Source of the DNA: Acidianus hospitalis
GTDB lineage: Archaea; Thermoproteota; Thermoprotei_A; Sulfolobales; Sulfolobaceae
DNA length: 64,000 nt
NCBI GenBank assembly: GCA_046533895.1
Contig: JAWDOK010000002.1
Location: 186,001 to 250,000 of the forward strand
Direction of reading: 5' to 3'
Shown piece by piece: positions 1 through 12,266 of the stretch. Within the stretch, counting starts at the first letter, position 1, and each line of letters starts with the position of its first letter. Made by a program: the position numbers and the translations under genes. The notes under the pieces are model-generated. The model saw only the letters and a list, made by a program, of their open reading frames with translations. It had not been told where the DNA came from and did no database searches.

Positions 1-177
1 TACTGGTCCCTTTATATTTCTTGTCAATATTCTTCCCTTATCTCTGCCTTCTAAAACTCTAACTCTAACTTGCGTTACTTCTCCAGTTACTCCAGTTCTA
101 TCTAATATTTGTATAACTTCTGCAGGGAATCCAAACTCTTCTATTATGGGCGACGTTTCAGCTTTTTTCTCACTCAT
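1..177 (-). CDS. rps28e: Ribosomal protein S28e (C-terminal end outside window)
   Basis: Small-subunit ribosomal protein S28e. The complement reads from an ATG at 177 for 59 codons to the window edge without a stop. It contains the family signature around VTQVRVRVLEG and the KGRILTRN segment, which leaves only a short C-terminal tail outside. S28e is usually about 70-85 residues in archaea, so most of it is here. It is divergent from rpl24e with a 67-bp gap that must hold both promoters. Recognition is by family sequence and is firm. Confidence 0.93.
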   Translation of the reverse strand, partial: MSEKKAETSPIIEEFGFPAEVIQILDRTGVTGEVTQVRVRVLEGRDKGRILTRNIKGPV

Positions 178-195
178 ATCCAATCAGTATAATAA

Positions 196-237
<42 letters not shown>

Positions 238-244
238 GGTAAAA

Positions 245-433
245 ATGCCTCCAGTAACTCACAAGTGCAGTTTTTGTGGAAAAGAGATAAGGCCAGGAAC
301 AGGGTTAATGTATGTCATGAATGATGGTACAATTTTATGGTTCTGCTCTAGTAAATGTAGAAAATATATGCTAAAATATCATAAAGATCCGAGAAAGCTA
401 AAGTGGACAACCTCGTATATGAGGGTTAGGTAA
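245..433 (+). CDS. rpl24e: Ribosomal protein L24e
   Basis: Large-subunit ribosomal protein L24e, 62 residues. A zinc-binding pattern is visible: CSFCGK near the N-terminus and CSSKC about 27 residues later, followed by a basic tail. The start is set at the ATG at 245 because it gives the standard family length. An in-frame extension back to 146 would run into the divergent promoter and rps28e. The stop TAA shares its last A with the ATG of ndk (TAATG), so the two genes are co-transcribed and probably translationally coupled. Confidence 0.95.
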   Translation: MPPVTHKCSFCGKEIRPGTGLMYVMNDGTILWFCSSKCRKYMLKYHKDPRKLKWTTSYMRVR

Positions 434-870
434 TGGTAAGTCAATTAGAATTTGTAATGATAAAACCTGATGGAGTAAAAAGAAGATTAATAGGAGAGAT
501 AATTTCTAGGTTTGAAAAGAGAGGGCTTAATATTATAGCAATGAAGATGGTAAGAATTTCTAGAGAAACTGCGGAAAAATTGTATGAAGAACATAAAGGT
601 AAGTCTTTCTTTGAGGATTTGATTTCTTATATAACTTCTGGCCCAGTAGTATGCATGGTAATAGAAGGAGACGAAGCTGTAAGCGTTATAAGGAAAATGA
701 TAGGAGCTACTGATCCAAAAGAAGCTCTTCCTGGAACTATTAGAGGAGATTTTGCGTTAAGCAAAGCAGAAAACGTAATACACGCATCGGATTCTCCAGA
801 GAAAGCAAAGAAAGAGATGTCTCTATTTTTCGAGGAAACGGAGTTACAACTTAATACCCAAACCGTATAA
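433..870 (+). CDS. ndk: Nucleoside diphosphate kinase
   Basis: Cytosolic enzyme that transfers the gamma phosphate from ATP to other NDPs through a phosphohistidine. The 145-residue protein starts with the family beta strand and KPDG motif. The catalytic histidine is His117 in the motif NVIHASDS. It starts on the overlapping TAATG after rpl24e, an archaeal neighbourhood typical for ndk. The last 27 bp overlap the 3' end of the convergent infB gene, and this overlap encodes the slightly extended C-terminal tail. Identification is firm. Confidence 0.96.
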   Translation: MVSQLEFVMIKPDGVKRRLIGEIISRFEKRGLNIIAMKMVRISRETAEKLYEEHKGKSFFEDLISYITSGPVVCMVIEGDEAVSVIRKMIGATDPKEALPGTIRGDFALSKAENVIHASDSPEKAKKEMSLFFEETELQLNTQTV

Positions 871-2637
871 AGGATCTTCTACTCTTTTTATCTTAATAAT
901 TTCTTGTATTACTTCTTTCATATCATCAGTTATTGTATCTTTATAATTATTAACTAGAATTTCTAAATCTTCTTTAGGCACATCAGTATAAAGTATGTCT
1001 CCTTCATTTATTTGCCTTCCAACCATTACACTCCCCTTTATTGAAATAGCTACTTCCATACCTTTGGTAGCCTTATCTAAAGACTTTTTATTATCTTGAA
1101 TTTGTAGTATTTCACCAACTTTTCTACCGTCATCCTTTATTAAAGGGAATTTAGGTTTTATTATTCCACCCTCTACTTCTACTCCAACTATTGCTGGATC
1201 ACTCCTCCTAAACACAAAACCTGGTAGAATCTTTATCTTACCTGGAAGAATTAAACTATCATATGTTCTCCTCTTCTTCCTTTCTCTTACATCATTAATG
1301 TATTTTTCTACTTCATCTATTAATTGATATATTATATCATTGTAAATTATCTTAACTTTTGAAGTATCAAGATTTCCTATAGGTTTAACTCTAAATGCGG
1401 CAATTACACCATATTCCTCCTCTTCTTTTCCTGCTAGTTCTGCTTCTACAATATCTCTTTTAGTTATAGGTCCAATATCTGCAAGCCTTACTGGTATTCC
1501 TCTTTTCTCTAGTGCTGTAACAATAGATTCTAATACTCCTAGGCTATCAGCTTTTACTACTATTCCTTTTACATCTTTAGCGAATCTTATTTTTGATAAT
1601 TCCTCCTCAATAAGTTTCTTATATTCGTCTATTTTGCTTTCATTTTCAGCAACATACAGTGGAGATCCAGCTAAAGCTTCCTCTAGATTTGGGGCCGAAA
1701 TTTTAACACCTGCTGCAGCAGATACTTCATCTACTGATCTATAGCCAGTTTTTGCAAGTCTCATGTCTTGTAATGGTGCAGGAAGTAATATTCCCCTTAC
1801 CTTGGTTACAATAATTCCATTTAATCCTCCAAGAATTATAGTGTCGTTCTTATGTAAAATTCCATCATAAATAATTACATCTATAGTGTGCCCTATGCCA
1901 GGATCTTCCTTAACTTCTAAAACCACACCTTTAGCCGGTCCTTCTACAAACTTCAATTTACCCTGCATATAACGTTGCGTCAAACCGGCTAGTATTGCTA
2001 ATAATTCTGGTATTCCTTCTCCGGTTTTTCCAGAAACTGGAACTATTGCTACATACTTTGTGAAATCTTTAATTCTATCAAATCTATCGGCATTAAAGTT
2101 CTCTGATGCTAATTGTATTACAAGATTGTAAATAAGTTCATCTAATTTTTTCTGAACTGCTGGGCTTTGCTTTTGTAAACTAAAAAGGAACGGCTCATTT
2201 TCATTGGGCTTCCAGCCTGGTATACGATCTATCTTATTTGCAGCTACTAAAAACGGAACTTTTCTCTCTTTTAAAATCTCTATTGATTCATAAGTCTGTT
2301 TTTGAAATCCTTCCATAATATCTACTACTAAAATTGCTATATCAGCAACGCTACCCCCTCTTCTTCTAAGATTAGAGAACAGTTCATGTCCTGGAGTATC
2401 TATAAAAAGTAGACCTGGAATTTCTAGCTTTATAGGTATAATATTCTTTAACGGCTCTGCTATTTTCGATATTACTGATGTAGGGACAAAGCTGGCTCCA
2501 ACTTCTTGTGTCATTTCTCCAGGCTCTTTTTTAACCATGGCCGTGCCTCTTATTTTATCTAACAAAGTTGTTTTTCCATGGTCAACGTGTCCTAGAACGA
2601 CTACTATTGGTTGCCTTAATTTAGGCAAATATATCAC
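844..2637 (-). CDS. infB: Translation initiation factor aIF5B (IF2-like)
   Basis: GTPase that promotes ribosomal subunit joining during initiation. The 597-residue length matches archaeal aIF5B. G1 GHVDHGKT is at residues 16-23, G3 DTPGH at 80-84 and G4 NKID at 134-137. The beta-barrel domains and the C-terminal domain follow. No intein interrupts the G domain, although some archaeal infB genes carry one. Its 3' end overlaps ndk by 27 bp on the opposite strand. The start ATG at 2637 places the G1 loop at the usual short distance from the N-terminus. Confidence 0.96.
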   Translation of the reverse strand: MIYLPKLRQPIVVVLGHVDHGKTTLLDKIRGTAMVKKEPGEMTQEVGASFVPTSVISKIAEPLKNIIPIKLEIPGLLFIDTPGHELFSNLRRRGGSVADIAILVVDIMEGFQKQTYESIEILKERKVPFLVAANKIDRIPGWKPNENEPFLFSLQKQSPAVQKKLDELIYNLVIQLASENFNADRFDRIKDFTKYVAIVPVSGKTGEGIPELLAILAGLTQRYMQGKLKFVEGPAKGVVLEVKEDPGIGHTIDVIIYDGILHKNDTIILGGLNGIIVTKVRGILLPAPLQDMRLAKTGYRSVDEVSAAAGVKISAPNLEEALAGSPLYVAENESKIDEYKKLIEEELSKIRFAKDVKGIVVKADSLGVLESIVTALEKRGIPVRLADIGPITKRDIVEAELAGKEEEEYGVIAAFRVKPIGNLDTSKVKIIYNDIIYQLIDEVEKYINDVRERKKRRTYDSLILPGKIKILPGFVFRRSDPAIVGVEVEGGIIKPKFPLIKDDGRKVGEILQIQDNKKSLDKATKGMEVAISIKGSVMVGRQINEGDILYTDVPKEDLEILVNNYKDTITDDMKEVIQEIIKIKRVEDPLYGLGIKL

Positions 2638-2710
2638 CGTGACATAGATTACTTTAATTTTATGTTATTATTTTTAAGCTCACATTCTCTTGATATAATG
2701 GGTTGTAAGT

Positions 2711-3988
<1,278 letters not shown>

Positions 3989-4040
3989 ACCTTATATATT
4001 ACATTACAGAAAGCCTTTTTATCTATCAAAGGTGTATTTC

Positions 4041-4295
4041 ATGCGTTCATCTTCTAATAAGAAAATAGATCCCAGAGTTCATTCTTTAGTTCCGAAACAT
4101 GAAGTGCTTTCAATAGAAGAGGCATATAAAGTGCTAAAAGCTCTTGGAGTTAGCCCAGAGCAATTACCTTGGATTAAGGCATCAGATCCTGTAGTAAAAG
4201 CCATTGGAGCAAAGCCAGGAGATATCATAAAAATTACTAGGAAGAGCCAAACTGTTGGAGAGACAGTTATTTATAGGTATGTAATAAGTGGGTGA
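4041..4295 (+). CDS. rpoH: RNA polymerase subunit H (Rpo5)
   Basis: Small polymerase subunit equivalent to the C-terminal domain of eukaryotic RPB5; it forms part of the lower jaw. The 84-residue protein carries the family motifs around DPRVHSLVPKHEVL and the KIGDI-like segment (here AKPGDIIKI). The ATG at 4041 gives the usual length, while an in-frame GTG at 4032 would add only three residues. A TATA-like stretch at about 3991-4000 and a purine-rich AAAGGTG before the start suggest that this is the first gene of the rpoH-B-A1-A2-rpl30e-nusA-rps12 operon. Confidence 0.95.
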   Translation: MRSSSNKKIDPRVHSLVPKHEVLSIEEAYKVLKALGVSPEQLPWIKASDPVVKAIGAKPGDIIKITRKSQTVGETVIYRYVISG

Positions 4296-4296
4296 A

Positions 4297-7200
4297 ATGA
4301 TGCTTTCAGTAGATGATAGGTGGGCAATAGTAGAATCCTATTTCAAATCTAGAGGGTTAGTAAGACAGCATTTAGATTCGTTTAACGATTTTATAAAGAA
4401 TAAGCTTCAAGAGATAATTGATGAGCAAGGAGAGATTGAGACAGAAATTCCTGGATTAAAGATTAAACTTGGTAAGATAAGGGTAGGTAAGCCAAGAGTA
4501 AGGGAGGCAGATAGAGGAGATAGAGAAATAACTCCAATGGAAGCAAGACTTAGGAACTTAACGTATGCAGCGCCAATATATCTAACAATGATTCCTGTTG
4601 AGAACAATATTGAAGGAGAACCTACAGAAGTCTACATAGGCGACTTACCTATAATGCTTAAATCAGTAGCAGACCCTACAGCCGACTTGCCTGCAGAAAA
4701 ACTAGTAGAAATAGGCGAAGATCCTAAAGACCCTGGAGGATACTTCATAATAAATGGAACAGAAAAAGTGATAGTAACACAAGAAGATCTAGCTACTAAT
4801 AGAGTCCTAGTAGATGAAGGAAAGAGCGGTTCAAATGTTACTCATACAGCAAAAATAATATCCAGTACTGCAGGATATAGAGTTCCAATAACGATAGAAA
4901 GATTAAGAGACTCCACAATTCACGTTTCGTTCCCAGCAGTTCCTGGAAGAATTCCATTTGCGATATTAATGAGAGCCTTAGGGCTAGAAACAGACAGAGA
5001 TATAACCTTTGCTGTCTCCTTTGACGAAGAAATACAAAACGAGTTATTACCATCTTTAGAGCAAGCTTCTTCTATCACTACACAAGAAGACGCATTAGAT
5101 TTTATAGGAAATAGAGTCGCCATAGGTCAAAAAAGAGAAAATAGAATAGAAAGAGCAGAGCAAGTTTTAGATAAGTATTTCCTACCTCATTTAGGCCTTA
5201 CTCCTGCAGATAGGAAAAAGAAAGCGTATTATTTAGGTTACGCTGTTTCAAAACTAATTGAATTACAGTTAGGTAGAAGAGAGCCAGACGATAAGGATCA
5301 TTATGCTAATAAGAGACTTAAACTTGCAGGTGATCTATTTTCTAGCTTATTTAGAGTAGCGTTTAAAGCATTTGTAAAAGATCTAGTTTATCAATTAGAA
5401 AAATCTAAGGTAAGAGGAAGAAGACTAACTCTTAATGCACTAGTTAGACCAGATATTATAACAGAAAGAATAAGGCATGCGATGGCTACTGGAAACTGGG
5501 TAGGAGGTAGAACTGGTGTAAGCCAGCTTTTGGATAGAACTAATTGGCTATCAATGTTAAGCCATTTAAGGAGAGTTATTTCATCTCTAGCTAGAGGTCA
5601 GCCAAATTTCGAAGCTAGAGATTTACATGGCACACAATGGGGTAGGATGTGTCCATTTGAAACTCCAGAAGGTCCAAACAGCGGTCTAGTTAAGAATTTA
5701 GCTTTGCTCGCTCAAATATCCGTAGGAATAAATGATAAGATAGTCGAAAAAATGCTTTACGAGCTAGGAGTAATTCCACTGGAAGAATTAATAAGGAAAA
5801 TTGATGAAGGAGAAGATCCGTCATCTTACACTAATTGGAGTAAGGTAATATTAAATGGAAGATTAGTAGGTTATTATCCTAATGGTGAGGAATTAGCTAA
5901 TAAAATGAGAGAGAAAAGGAGAGCTGGAGAAATTAGTGATGAAATAAATGTAGCTCATATAGTTACGGATACTTATGATGAAGTTTATGTCAATTCCGAT
6001 AGCGGAAGAGTTAGGAGACCGTTAATCGTGGTAAAAGATGGTAAACCATTAGTTACAGAAGAGGACATTCAAAGATTAAAGAAAGGAGAAATTACATTTG
6101 ATACTCTAGTAAAGGAAGGTAAAATAGAATTTTTAGATGCAGAGGAAGAAGAGAACGCGTATATAGCATTAGAGCCAAGTAAAGTCACTCCAGAGCATAC
6201 TCACTTAGAAATATGGACGCCAGCAATACTTGGAATTACAGCATCCATAATTCCATATCCAGAACATAACCAGTCCCCAAGGAATACTTACCAGTCTGCA
6301 ATGGCTAAACAAGCTTTAGGTCTTTATGCTTCTAACTACCAGTTAAGAACGGATAGTAGAGCTCATTTCTTGCACTATCCTCAAAAACCATTAGTGCAAA
6401 CAAGGGCGTTGGATATAATTGGGTACAATAATAGACCTGCTGGAGAGAACGCTATACTAGCAGTAATGTCGTTTACCGGTTACAACATGGAAGATGCAAT
6501 TATCATGAATAAATCCTCAGTAGAAAGAGGAATGTTTAGATCAACGTTCTTCAGGTTGTACTCAGCGGAAGAAATTAAGTACCCTGGAGGCCAAGAAGAT
6601 AAGATACAATTACCAGAACCAGGAGTTAGAGGATACAAAGGTAGTGATTATTATAAGTCACTAGATGAGAACGGAATAGTTCCTCCAGAAGTCGAAGTAA
6701 AAGGAGGAGACGTATTAATAGGAAAAGTTAGCCCACCAAGGTTTCTACAGGAATTTAAAGAGTTATCACCAGAGCAAGCAAAGAGAGATACTTCAGTAAT
6801 AACTAGACATGGAGAAAAAGGTATTGTAGACTTAGTGTTAATTACTGAGACCTCTGAAGGAAATAAACTAGTAAAAGTTAGAGTTAGAGATTTAAGAATA
6901 CCAGAATTAGGAGATAAGTTTGCAACTAGACATGGACAGAAAGGAGTAATAGGCATGCTAATACCACAAGCTGATATGCCTTATACTGTTAAAGGTATTG
7001 TACCAGACATTATACTTAATCCCCACTCATTACCATCTAGAATGACACTAGGTCAAATAATGGAAGCGTTGGCTGGAAAATACGCTGCATTATCTGGTAA
7101 AACAGTGGATGCAACTCCATTTTATAATACGCCAATAGAGGAATTGCAAAAGAAGCTTCTAGATTTCGGATTCTTACCAGATGGTACAGAAGTTGTGTAT

Positions 7201-7671
7201 GATGGCAGAACAGGACAAAAAGTAAAAGGAAGGATATTATATGGAGTAGTTTATTACCAGAAATTACATCATATGGTTGCGGATAAAATGCACGGTAGAG
7301 CTAGAGGGCCTATTCAAATTTTAACTAGACAGCCTACAGAAGGTAGAGCTAGAGAAGGAGGATTAAGATTTGGAGAAATGGAGAGAGATTGTTTGATAGG
7401 TTATGGAGCTGCAATGGTTATAAAAGATAGATTACTTGATAATTCTGATAAAACTACTGTTTACGTTTGTGAGCAATGTGGTTACATAGGCTGGTATGAT
7501 AAGAATAAGAATAAGTACGTATGTCCAATTCACGGTGATAAAGCTAATTTATACCCAGTTACTATATCCTATGCGTTCAAATTGTTACTTCAAGAGCTGA
7601 TGAGCATGGTTATTTCACCCAGGTTAATTCTTGGTGATAAAGTTTCTTTAAAAGGTGATAATAATGAGTGA
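4297..7671 (+). CDS. rpoB: RNA polymerase subunit B (Rpo2), unsplit
   Basis: Second-largest catalytic subunit of RNA polymerase, about 1124 residues. It is a single continuous chain, unlike the split B'/B'' of many euryarchaea. Recognisable parts are the fork/lobe region, the KMHGRARGP segment near the C-terminus that contacts the active centre, and a C-terminal zinc ribbon (CEQCG...CPIH). The start is ATG 4297 (or ATG 4300) just after the overlapping rpoH stop, with a GGTGA ribosome-binding sequence immediately upstream. A GTG at 4288 is possible but would overlap rpoH. The 3' end overlaps rpoA1 by 8 bp. Confidence 0.97.
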   Translation: MMLSVDDRWAIVESYFKSRGLVRQHLDSFNDFIKNKLQEIIDEQGEIETEIPGLKIKLGKIRVGKPRVREADRGDREITPMEARLRNLTYAAPIYLTMIPVENNIEGEPTEVYIGDLPIMLKSVADPTADLPAEKLVEIGEDPKDPGGYFIINGTEKVIVTQEDLATNRVLVDEGKSGSNVTHTAKIISSTAGYRVPITIERLRDSTIHVSFPAVPGRIPFAILMRALGLETDRDITFAVSFDEEIQNELLPSLEQASSITTQEDALDFIGNRVAIGQKRENRIERAEQVLDKYFLPHLGLTPADRKKKAYYLGYAVSKLIELQLGRREPDDKDHYANKRLKLAGDLFSSLFRVAFKAFVKDLVYQLEKSKVRGRRLTLNALVRPDIITERIRHAMATGNWVGGRTGVSQLLDRTNWLSMLSHLRRVISSLARGQPNFEARDLHGTQWGRMCPFETPEGPNSGLVKNLALLAQISVGINDKIVEKMLYELGVIPLEELIRKIDEGEDPSSYTNWSKVILNGRLVGYYPNGEELANKMREKRRAGEISDEINVAHIVTDTYDEVYVNSDSGRVRRPLIVVKDGKPLVTEEDIQRLKKGEITFDTLVKEGKIEFLDAEEEENAYIALEPSKVTPEHTHLEIWTPAILGITASIIPYPEHNQSPRNTYQSAMAKQALGLYASNYQLRTDSRAHFLHYPQKPLVQTRALDIIGYNNRPAGENAILAVMSFTGYNMEDAIIMNKSSVERGMFRSTFFRLYSAEEIKYPGGQEDKIQLPEPGVRGYKGSDYYKSLDENGIVPPEVEVKGGDVLIGKVSPPRFLQEFKELSPEQAKRDTSVITRHGEKGIVDLVLITETSEGNKLVKVRVRDLRIPELGDKFATRHGQKGVIGMLIPQADMPYTVKGIVPDIILNPHSLPSRMTLGQIMEALAGKYAALSGKTVDATPFYNTPIEELQKKLLDFGFLPDGTEVVYDGRTGQKVKGRILYGVVYYQKLHHMVADKMHGRARGPIQILTRQPTEGRAREGGLRFGEMERDCLIGYGAAMVIKDRLLDNSDKTTVYVCEQCGYIGWYDKNKNKYVCPIHGDKANLYPVTISYAFKLLLQELMSMVISPRLILGDKVSLKGDNNE

Positions 7672-10306
7672 AAAAATAATAAAAGGAGTAAAATTCGGCA
7701 TATTGTCTCCAGACGAAATAAGGAAGATGTCAGTAACTGCTATAATTACTTCTGAGGTTTATGACGAAGACGGTACTCCAATAGAAGGCAGTGTTATGGA
7801 TCCAAGGTTAGGCGTAATTGAACCTGGTCAGCGTTGTCCTACATGTGGAAATATGATGGGCAATTGTCCTGGACATTTTGGCCATATTGAGCTAGTAAAG
7901 CCAGTCATACATGTAGGGTTTGTTAAACATATATATGATTTGCTTCGTGCAACTTGCAGGAGATGCGGTAGAATAAAATTAGAGGATCAAGAATTAGAAA
8001 GGTACAGAAGGATTTATCATGCTATAAATAAGAGATGGCCTTCAGCTGCTAAAAGACTTGTCGAGCATATAAAGAAATCTTCGATGAAAGCCCCAGTTTG
8101 TCCTCACTGTGGAGAGAAACAATTGAAGATAAAGCTTGAAAAGCCATACAATTTCTACGAAGAGAGAAAAGAAGGTGTAGTTAGGTTAACTCCAGTAGAT
8201 ATAAGGGATAGGCTTGAAAGAATACCTGACGATGATGTAGAACTATTAGGATACGATCCTAAAACTAGTAGGCCCGAATGGATGATACTAACTGTCCTAC
8301 CAGTACCGCCTATTACAATAAGACCATCAATTATGATAGAAAATGGAATTAGAGCCGAAGACGATTTAACACACAAACTTGTGGATATAGTTAGAATTAA
8401 CGAAAGATTAAAGGAAAGCATAGATGCAGGAGCTCCACAATTAATAGTAGAAGATCTATGGGATCTATTACAATATCATGTTGCAACGTATTTTGATAAT
8501 GAAATTCCAGGCTTACCTACATCAAAACATAGATCAGGTAGGCCGTTAAGAACTCTAGCACAAAGATTAAAAGGTAAAGAAGGTAGATTTAGGGGCAATC
8601 TATCCGGTAAAAGAGTTGACTTTTCCTCAAGAACTGTAATATCTCCTGATCCTAACATAAGTATCGATGAAGTAGGAGTCCCCATAGATATTGCAAAAAT
8701 ACTTACAGTTCCAGAAAGGGTTACAAAGTGGAATATTGAAAGAATGAGGGAATATGTGCTAAATGGTCCAGACAAATGGCCTGGAGCAAATTACGTTATA
8801 AAGCCAGATGGTAGAAGAATTGATTTACGTTATGTAAAAGACAGGAAGGAGTTTGCGTCTACATTAGCTCCCGGTTTTATAGTTGAAAGACATCTAATAG
8901 ACGGCGATATTGTGATATTCAATAGACAACCATCTTTACACAGAATTTCTATGATGGCTCACAAAGTTAAAGTATTACCGGGTAGAACTTTCAGATTAAA
9001 CTTGCTTGTATGTCCACCATACAACGCAGACTTTGATGGAGATGAAATGAACTTGCACGTACCACAGTCAGAAGAAGCTATTGCGGAAGCCAAGGAATTA
9101 ATGACCGTACATAAGAACATCTTAACTCCTAGATATGGAGGTCCTATTATGGGTTCTGCTCAAGATTATATCAGCGGTGCTTATTTACTTACTGTAAAAA
9201 CTACGCTTTTAACAGAGGATGAAGTACAAACTATACTTGGAGTAGCAAACATATCTAAAGACATTGGAGAGCCTGCAATATTAGCACCAAAAAGGTTATA
9301 CACAGGAAAGCAAGTAGTAAGTTTATTCCTACCGGAGGACTTTAATTACCACGGTCAAGCTAATATAGCAAGCGGTCCTAGATTATGCACGGATGAAGAT
9401 TGTCCGCACGATTCTTACATAGTTATTAAAAATGGAAAGTTATTAGAAGGAGTATTCGACAAGAAAGCTTTAGGTAACCAACAGCCGGAAAGTATACTTC
9501 ATTGGTTAATTAGAGAGTATCCAGAGGATTACGGTTTGTGGTTAATGGATAATATATTCAAGGTATTTATAAGGTATATAGAAATTCACGGACTTACAAT
9601 GAGCATTGACGACGTAACTATTTCGCAAGAAGCTATGGCTAAAATAGCTGAAAAAGCAAAGCAGGCTGATAAACAAGTTCAAGAGCTAATTGCAAAGTAT
9701 GAAAAAGGAGAACTAGAGCAAATACCAGGTAGAACTTTAGAGGAAAGCTTGGAGAGTTATATCCTAGATACGTTAGATAAATTAAGAAACGATGCTGGTG
9801 AGATTGCAGCAGCTGACTTAGATCCATTTAATAATGTGTATATTATGGCAAGAACTGGTGCTAGAGGTAGCGTTCTAAATATAACTCAAATGGCAGCAAT
9901 GCTAGGGCAACAATCAGTAAGAGGTGAAAGAATATCTAGAGGGTATTATGAGAGAGCGTTACCTCACTTTAAACGCAATGATATATCTGCAGAAGCGAGA
10001 GGTTTCATATACTCATCATTTAGAAGCGGATTAAATCCTATAGAATTATTCTTCCACGCAGCTGCAGGTAGAGAAGGTTTAGTAGACACTGCAGTAAGGA
10101 CTTCGCAAAGCGGCTACATGCAAAGAAGATTAATAAATGCATTGTCAGATTTAAGAATAGAATATGATGGCACAGTAAGAACTTTGTATGGCGAGGTAAT
10201 ACAAACTTTATATGGAGGCGATGGTGTACATCCAATGTATAGCTCTCACGGTAAAACTGTTGATGTAAATAGAATTCTAGAAAGGGTTGTAGGTTGGAAG
10301 AGGTGA
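7664..10306 (+). CDS. rpoA1: RNA polymerase subunit A' (Rpo1N)
   Basis: N-terminal two-thirds of the largest polymerase subunit, which holds the catalytic magnesium site. The 880-residue protein has a clamp zinc site (CPTCG...CPGHFGH), a second zinc site (CRRCG...CPHCG), and the NADFDGDEMN active-site motif at about residue 454. It ends where archaeal A' normally ends, with A'' as a separate gene 6 bp downstream. ATG 7664 is preceded by GGTGATA and overlaps the rpoB stop. An in-frame GTG at 7655 is less likely. Confidence 0.97.
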   Translation: MSEKIIKGVKFGILSPDEIRKMSVTAIITSEVYDEDGTPIEGSVMDPRLGVIEPGQRCPTCGNMMGNCPGHFGHIELVKPVIHVGFVKHIYDLLRATCRRCGRIKLEDQELERYRRIYHAINKRWPSAAKRLVEHIKKSSMKAPVCPHCGEKQLKIKLEKPYNFYEERKEGVVRLTPVDIRDRLERIPDDDVELLGYDPKTSRPEWMILTVLPVPPITIRPSIMIENGIRAEDDLTHKLVDIVRINERLKESIDAGAPQLIVEDLWDLLQYHVATYFDNEIPGLPTSKHRSGRPLRTLAQRLKGKEGRFRGNLSGKRVDFSSRTVISPDPNISIDEVGVPIDIAKILTVPERVTKWNIERMREYVLNGPDKWPGANYVIKPDGRRIDLRYVKDRKEFASTLAPGFIVERHLIDGDIVIFNRQPSLHRISMMAHKVKVLPGRTFRLNLLVCPPYNADFDGDEMNLHVPQSEEAIAEAKELMTVHKNILTPRYGGPIMGSAQDYISGAYLLTVKTTLLTEDEVQTILGVANISKDIGEPAILAPKRLYTGKQVVSLFLPEDFNYHGQANIASGPRLCTDEDCPHDSYIVIKNGKLLEGVFDKKALGNQQPESILHWLIREYPEDYGLWLMDNIFKVFIRYIEIHGLTMSIDDVTISQEAMAKIAEKAKQADKQVQELIAKYEKGELEQIPGRTLEESLESYILDTLDKLRNDAGEIAAADLDPFNNVYIMARTGARGSVLNITQMAAMLGQQSVRGERISRGYYERALPHFKRNDISAEARGFIYSSFRSGLNPIELFFHAAAGREGLVDTAVRTSQSGYMQRRLINALSDLRIEYDGTVRTLYGEVIQTLYGGDGVHPMYSSHGKTVDVNRILERVVGWKR

Positions 10307-10312
10307 TAATTT

Positions 10313-11491
<1,179 letters not shown>

Positions 11492-11495
11492 TAAA

Positions 11496-11813
11496 ATGTC
11501 TCAACAAATATCATTTGAATCAGAATTAAAAACACTTTTAAAAACAGGAAAGGTAATATTCGGAGCAAGAAGGACAATAAAGAACTTAAAATTAGGCAAA
11601 ATTAAGGCAGTAATAATAGCATCTACTTTAAGGACCGATTTAAAGGCAGATATTCTATATTATTCTAAAATGTCTGGAGTACCAGTTTATGAATATCCTG
11701 GTAGTGGATGGGAATTAGGAACATTAGCTGGAAAACCTTTTATGGTATCAACTATTGGTGTAGAAAATGAAGGTGACTCAAAGATCCTACAACTTGCAAA
11801 GCCAGTCTCATGA
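11496..11813 (+). CDS. rpl30e: Ribosomal protein L30e
   Basis: Large-subunit protein of the L7Ae/L30e RNA-binding fold, 105 residues. The family pattern is clear: ELKTLLKTGKVIFGARR, then a KAVIIAST strand, and VPVYEYPGSGWELG near the C-terminus. The ATG is 4 bp after the rpoA2 stop with GGTGATAA as ribosome-binding sequence. Its place between rpoA2 and nusA is the conserved archaeal order. Confidence 0.96.
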   Translation: MSQQISFESELKTLLKTGKVIFGARRTIKNLKLGKIKAVIIASTLRTDLKADILYYSKMSGVPVYEYPGSGWELGTLAGKPFMVSTIGVENEGDSKILQLAKPVS

Positions 11814-11825
11814 GGTGTATTATAA

Positions 11826-12257
11826 TTGCCAGAGATTAAGCTAACTCAGGACGAAATAAGATATATGTCTTTATTTCAAGAAGTAACTAAAGTTACTGCT
11901 AAGGATTGTGTTGTAGATGAAGAAAATAATAGGATAATTTTCTTAGTTGATCCTCATTTTATGGGTTTAGCCATAGGAAAAAATGGTATGAATGTAAAGA
12001 AACTAAAGAAAGTTTTGGGAAAGGATATAGAAATAGTTGCATATAGTGATAACTTAGAAGACATGGTAAAGAATTTAATGTCACCAGCAAGAGTAAGAAG
12101 TGTAAAAGTTATAGACAATGATAGTAAAAAGACCGTCTATATAACAGTAGATCCGCAAGATAAAGGTATTGCAATAGGTAAAAGCGGAAAGAACGTTGTT
12201 AGAGCAAAATTAATTTTAAAAAGATACATGGATATAGACTCAGTAGTTATTGTCTGA
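11826..12257 (+). CDS. nusA: NusA-like KH-domain protein
   Basis: Archaeal NusA homologue made of two KH domains only, 143 residues. GxxG-type loops are visible at AIGKNGMN (about residues 50-57) and AIGKSGKN (about 116-123). It lacks the N-terminal polymerase-binding domain and S1 domain of bacterial NusA, as is normal for archaea. It probably binds nascent RNA during transcription, but its precise role is not established. The start is TTG 11826 preceded by GAGGTG in the rpl30e stop region. Confidence 0.92.
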   Translation: MPEIKLTQDEIRYMSLFQEVTKVTAKDCVVDEENNRIIFLVDPHFMGLAIGKNGMNVKKLKKVLGKDIEIVAYSDNLEDMVKNLMSPARVRSVKVIDNDSKKTVYITVDPQDKGIAIGKSGKNVVRAKLILKRYMDIDSVVIV

Positions 12258-12266
12258 GGGTCGTAA

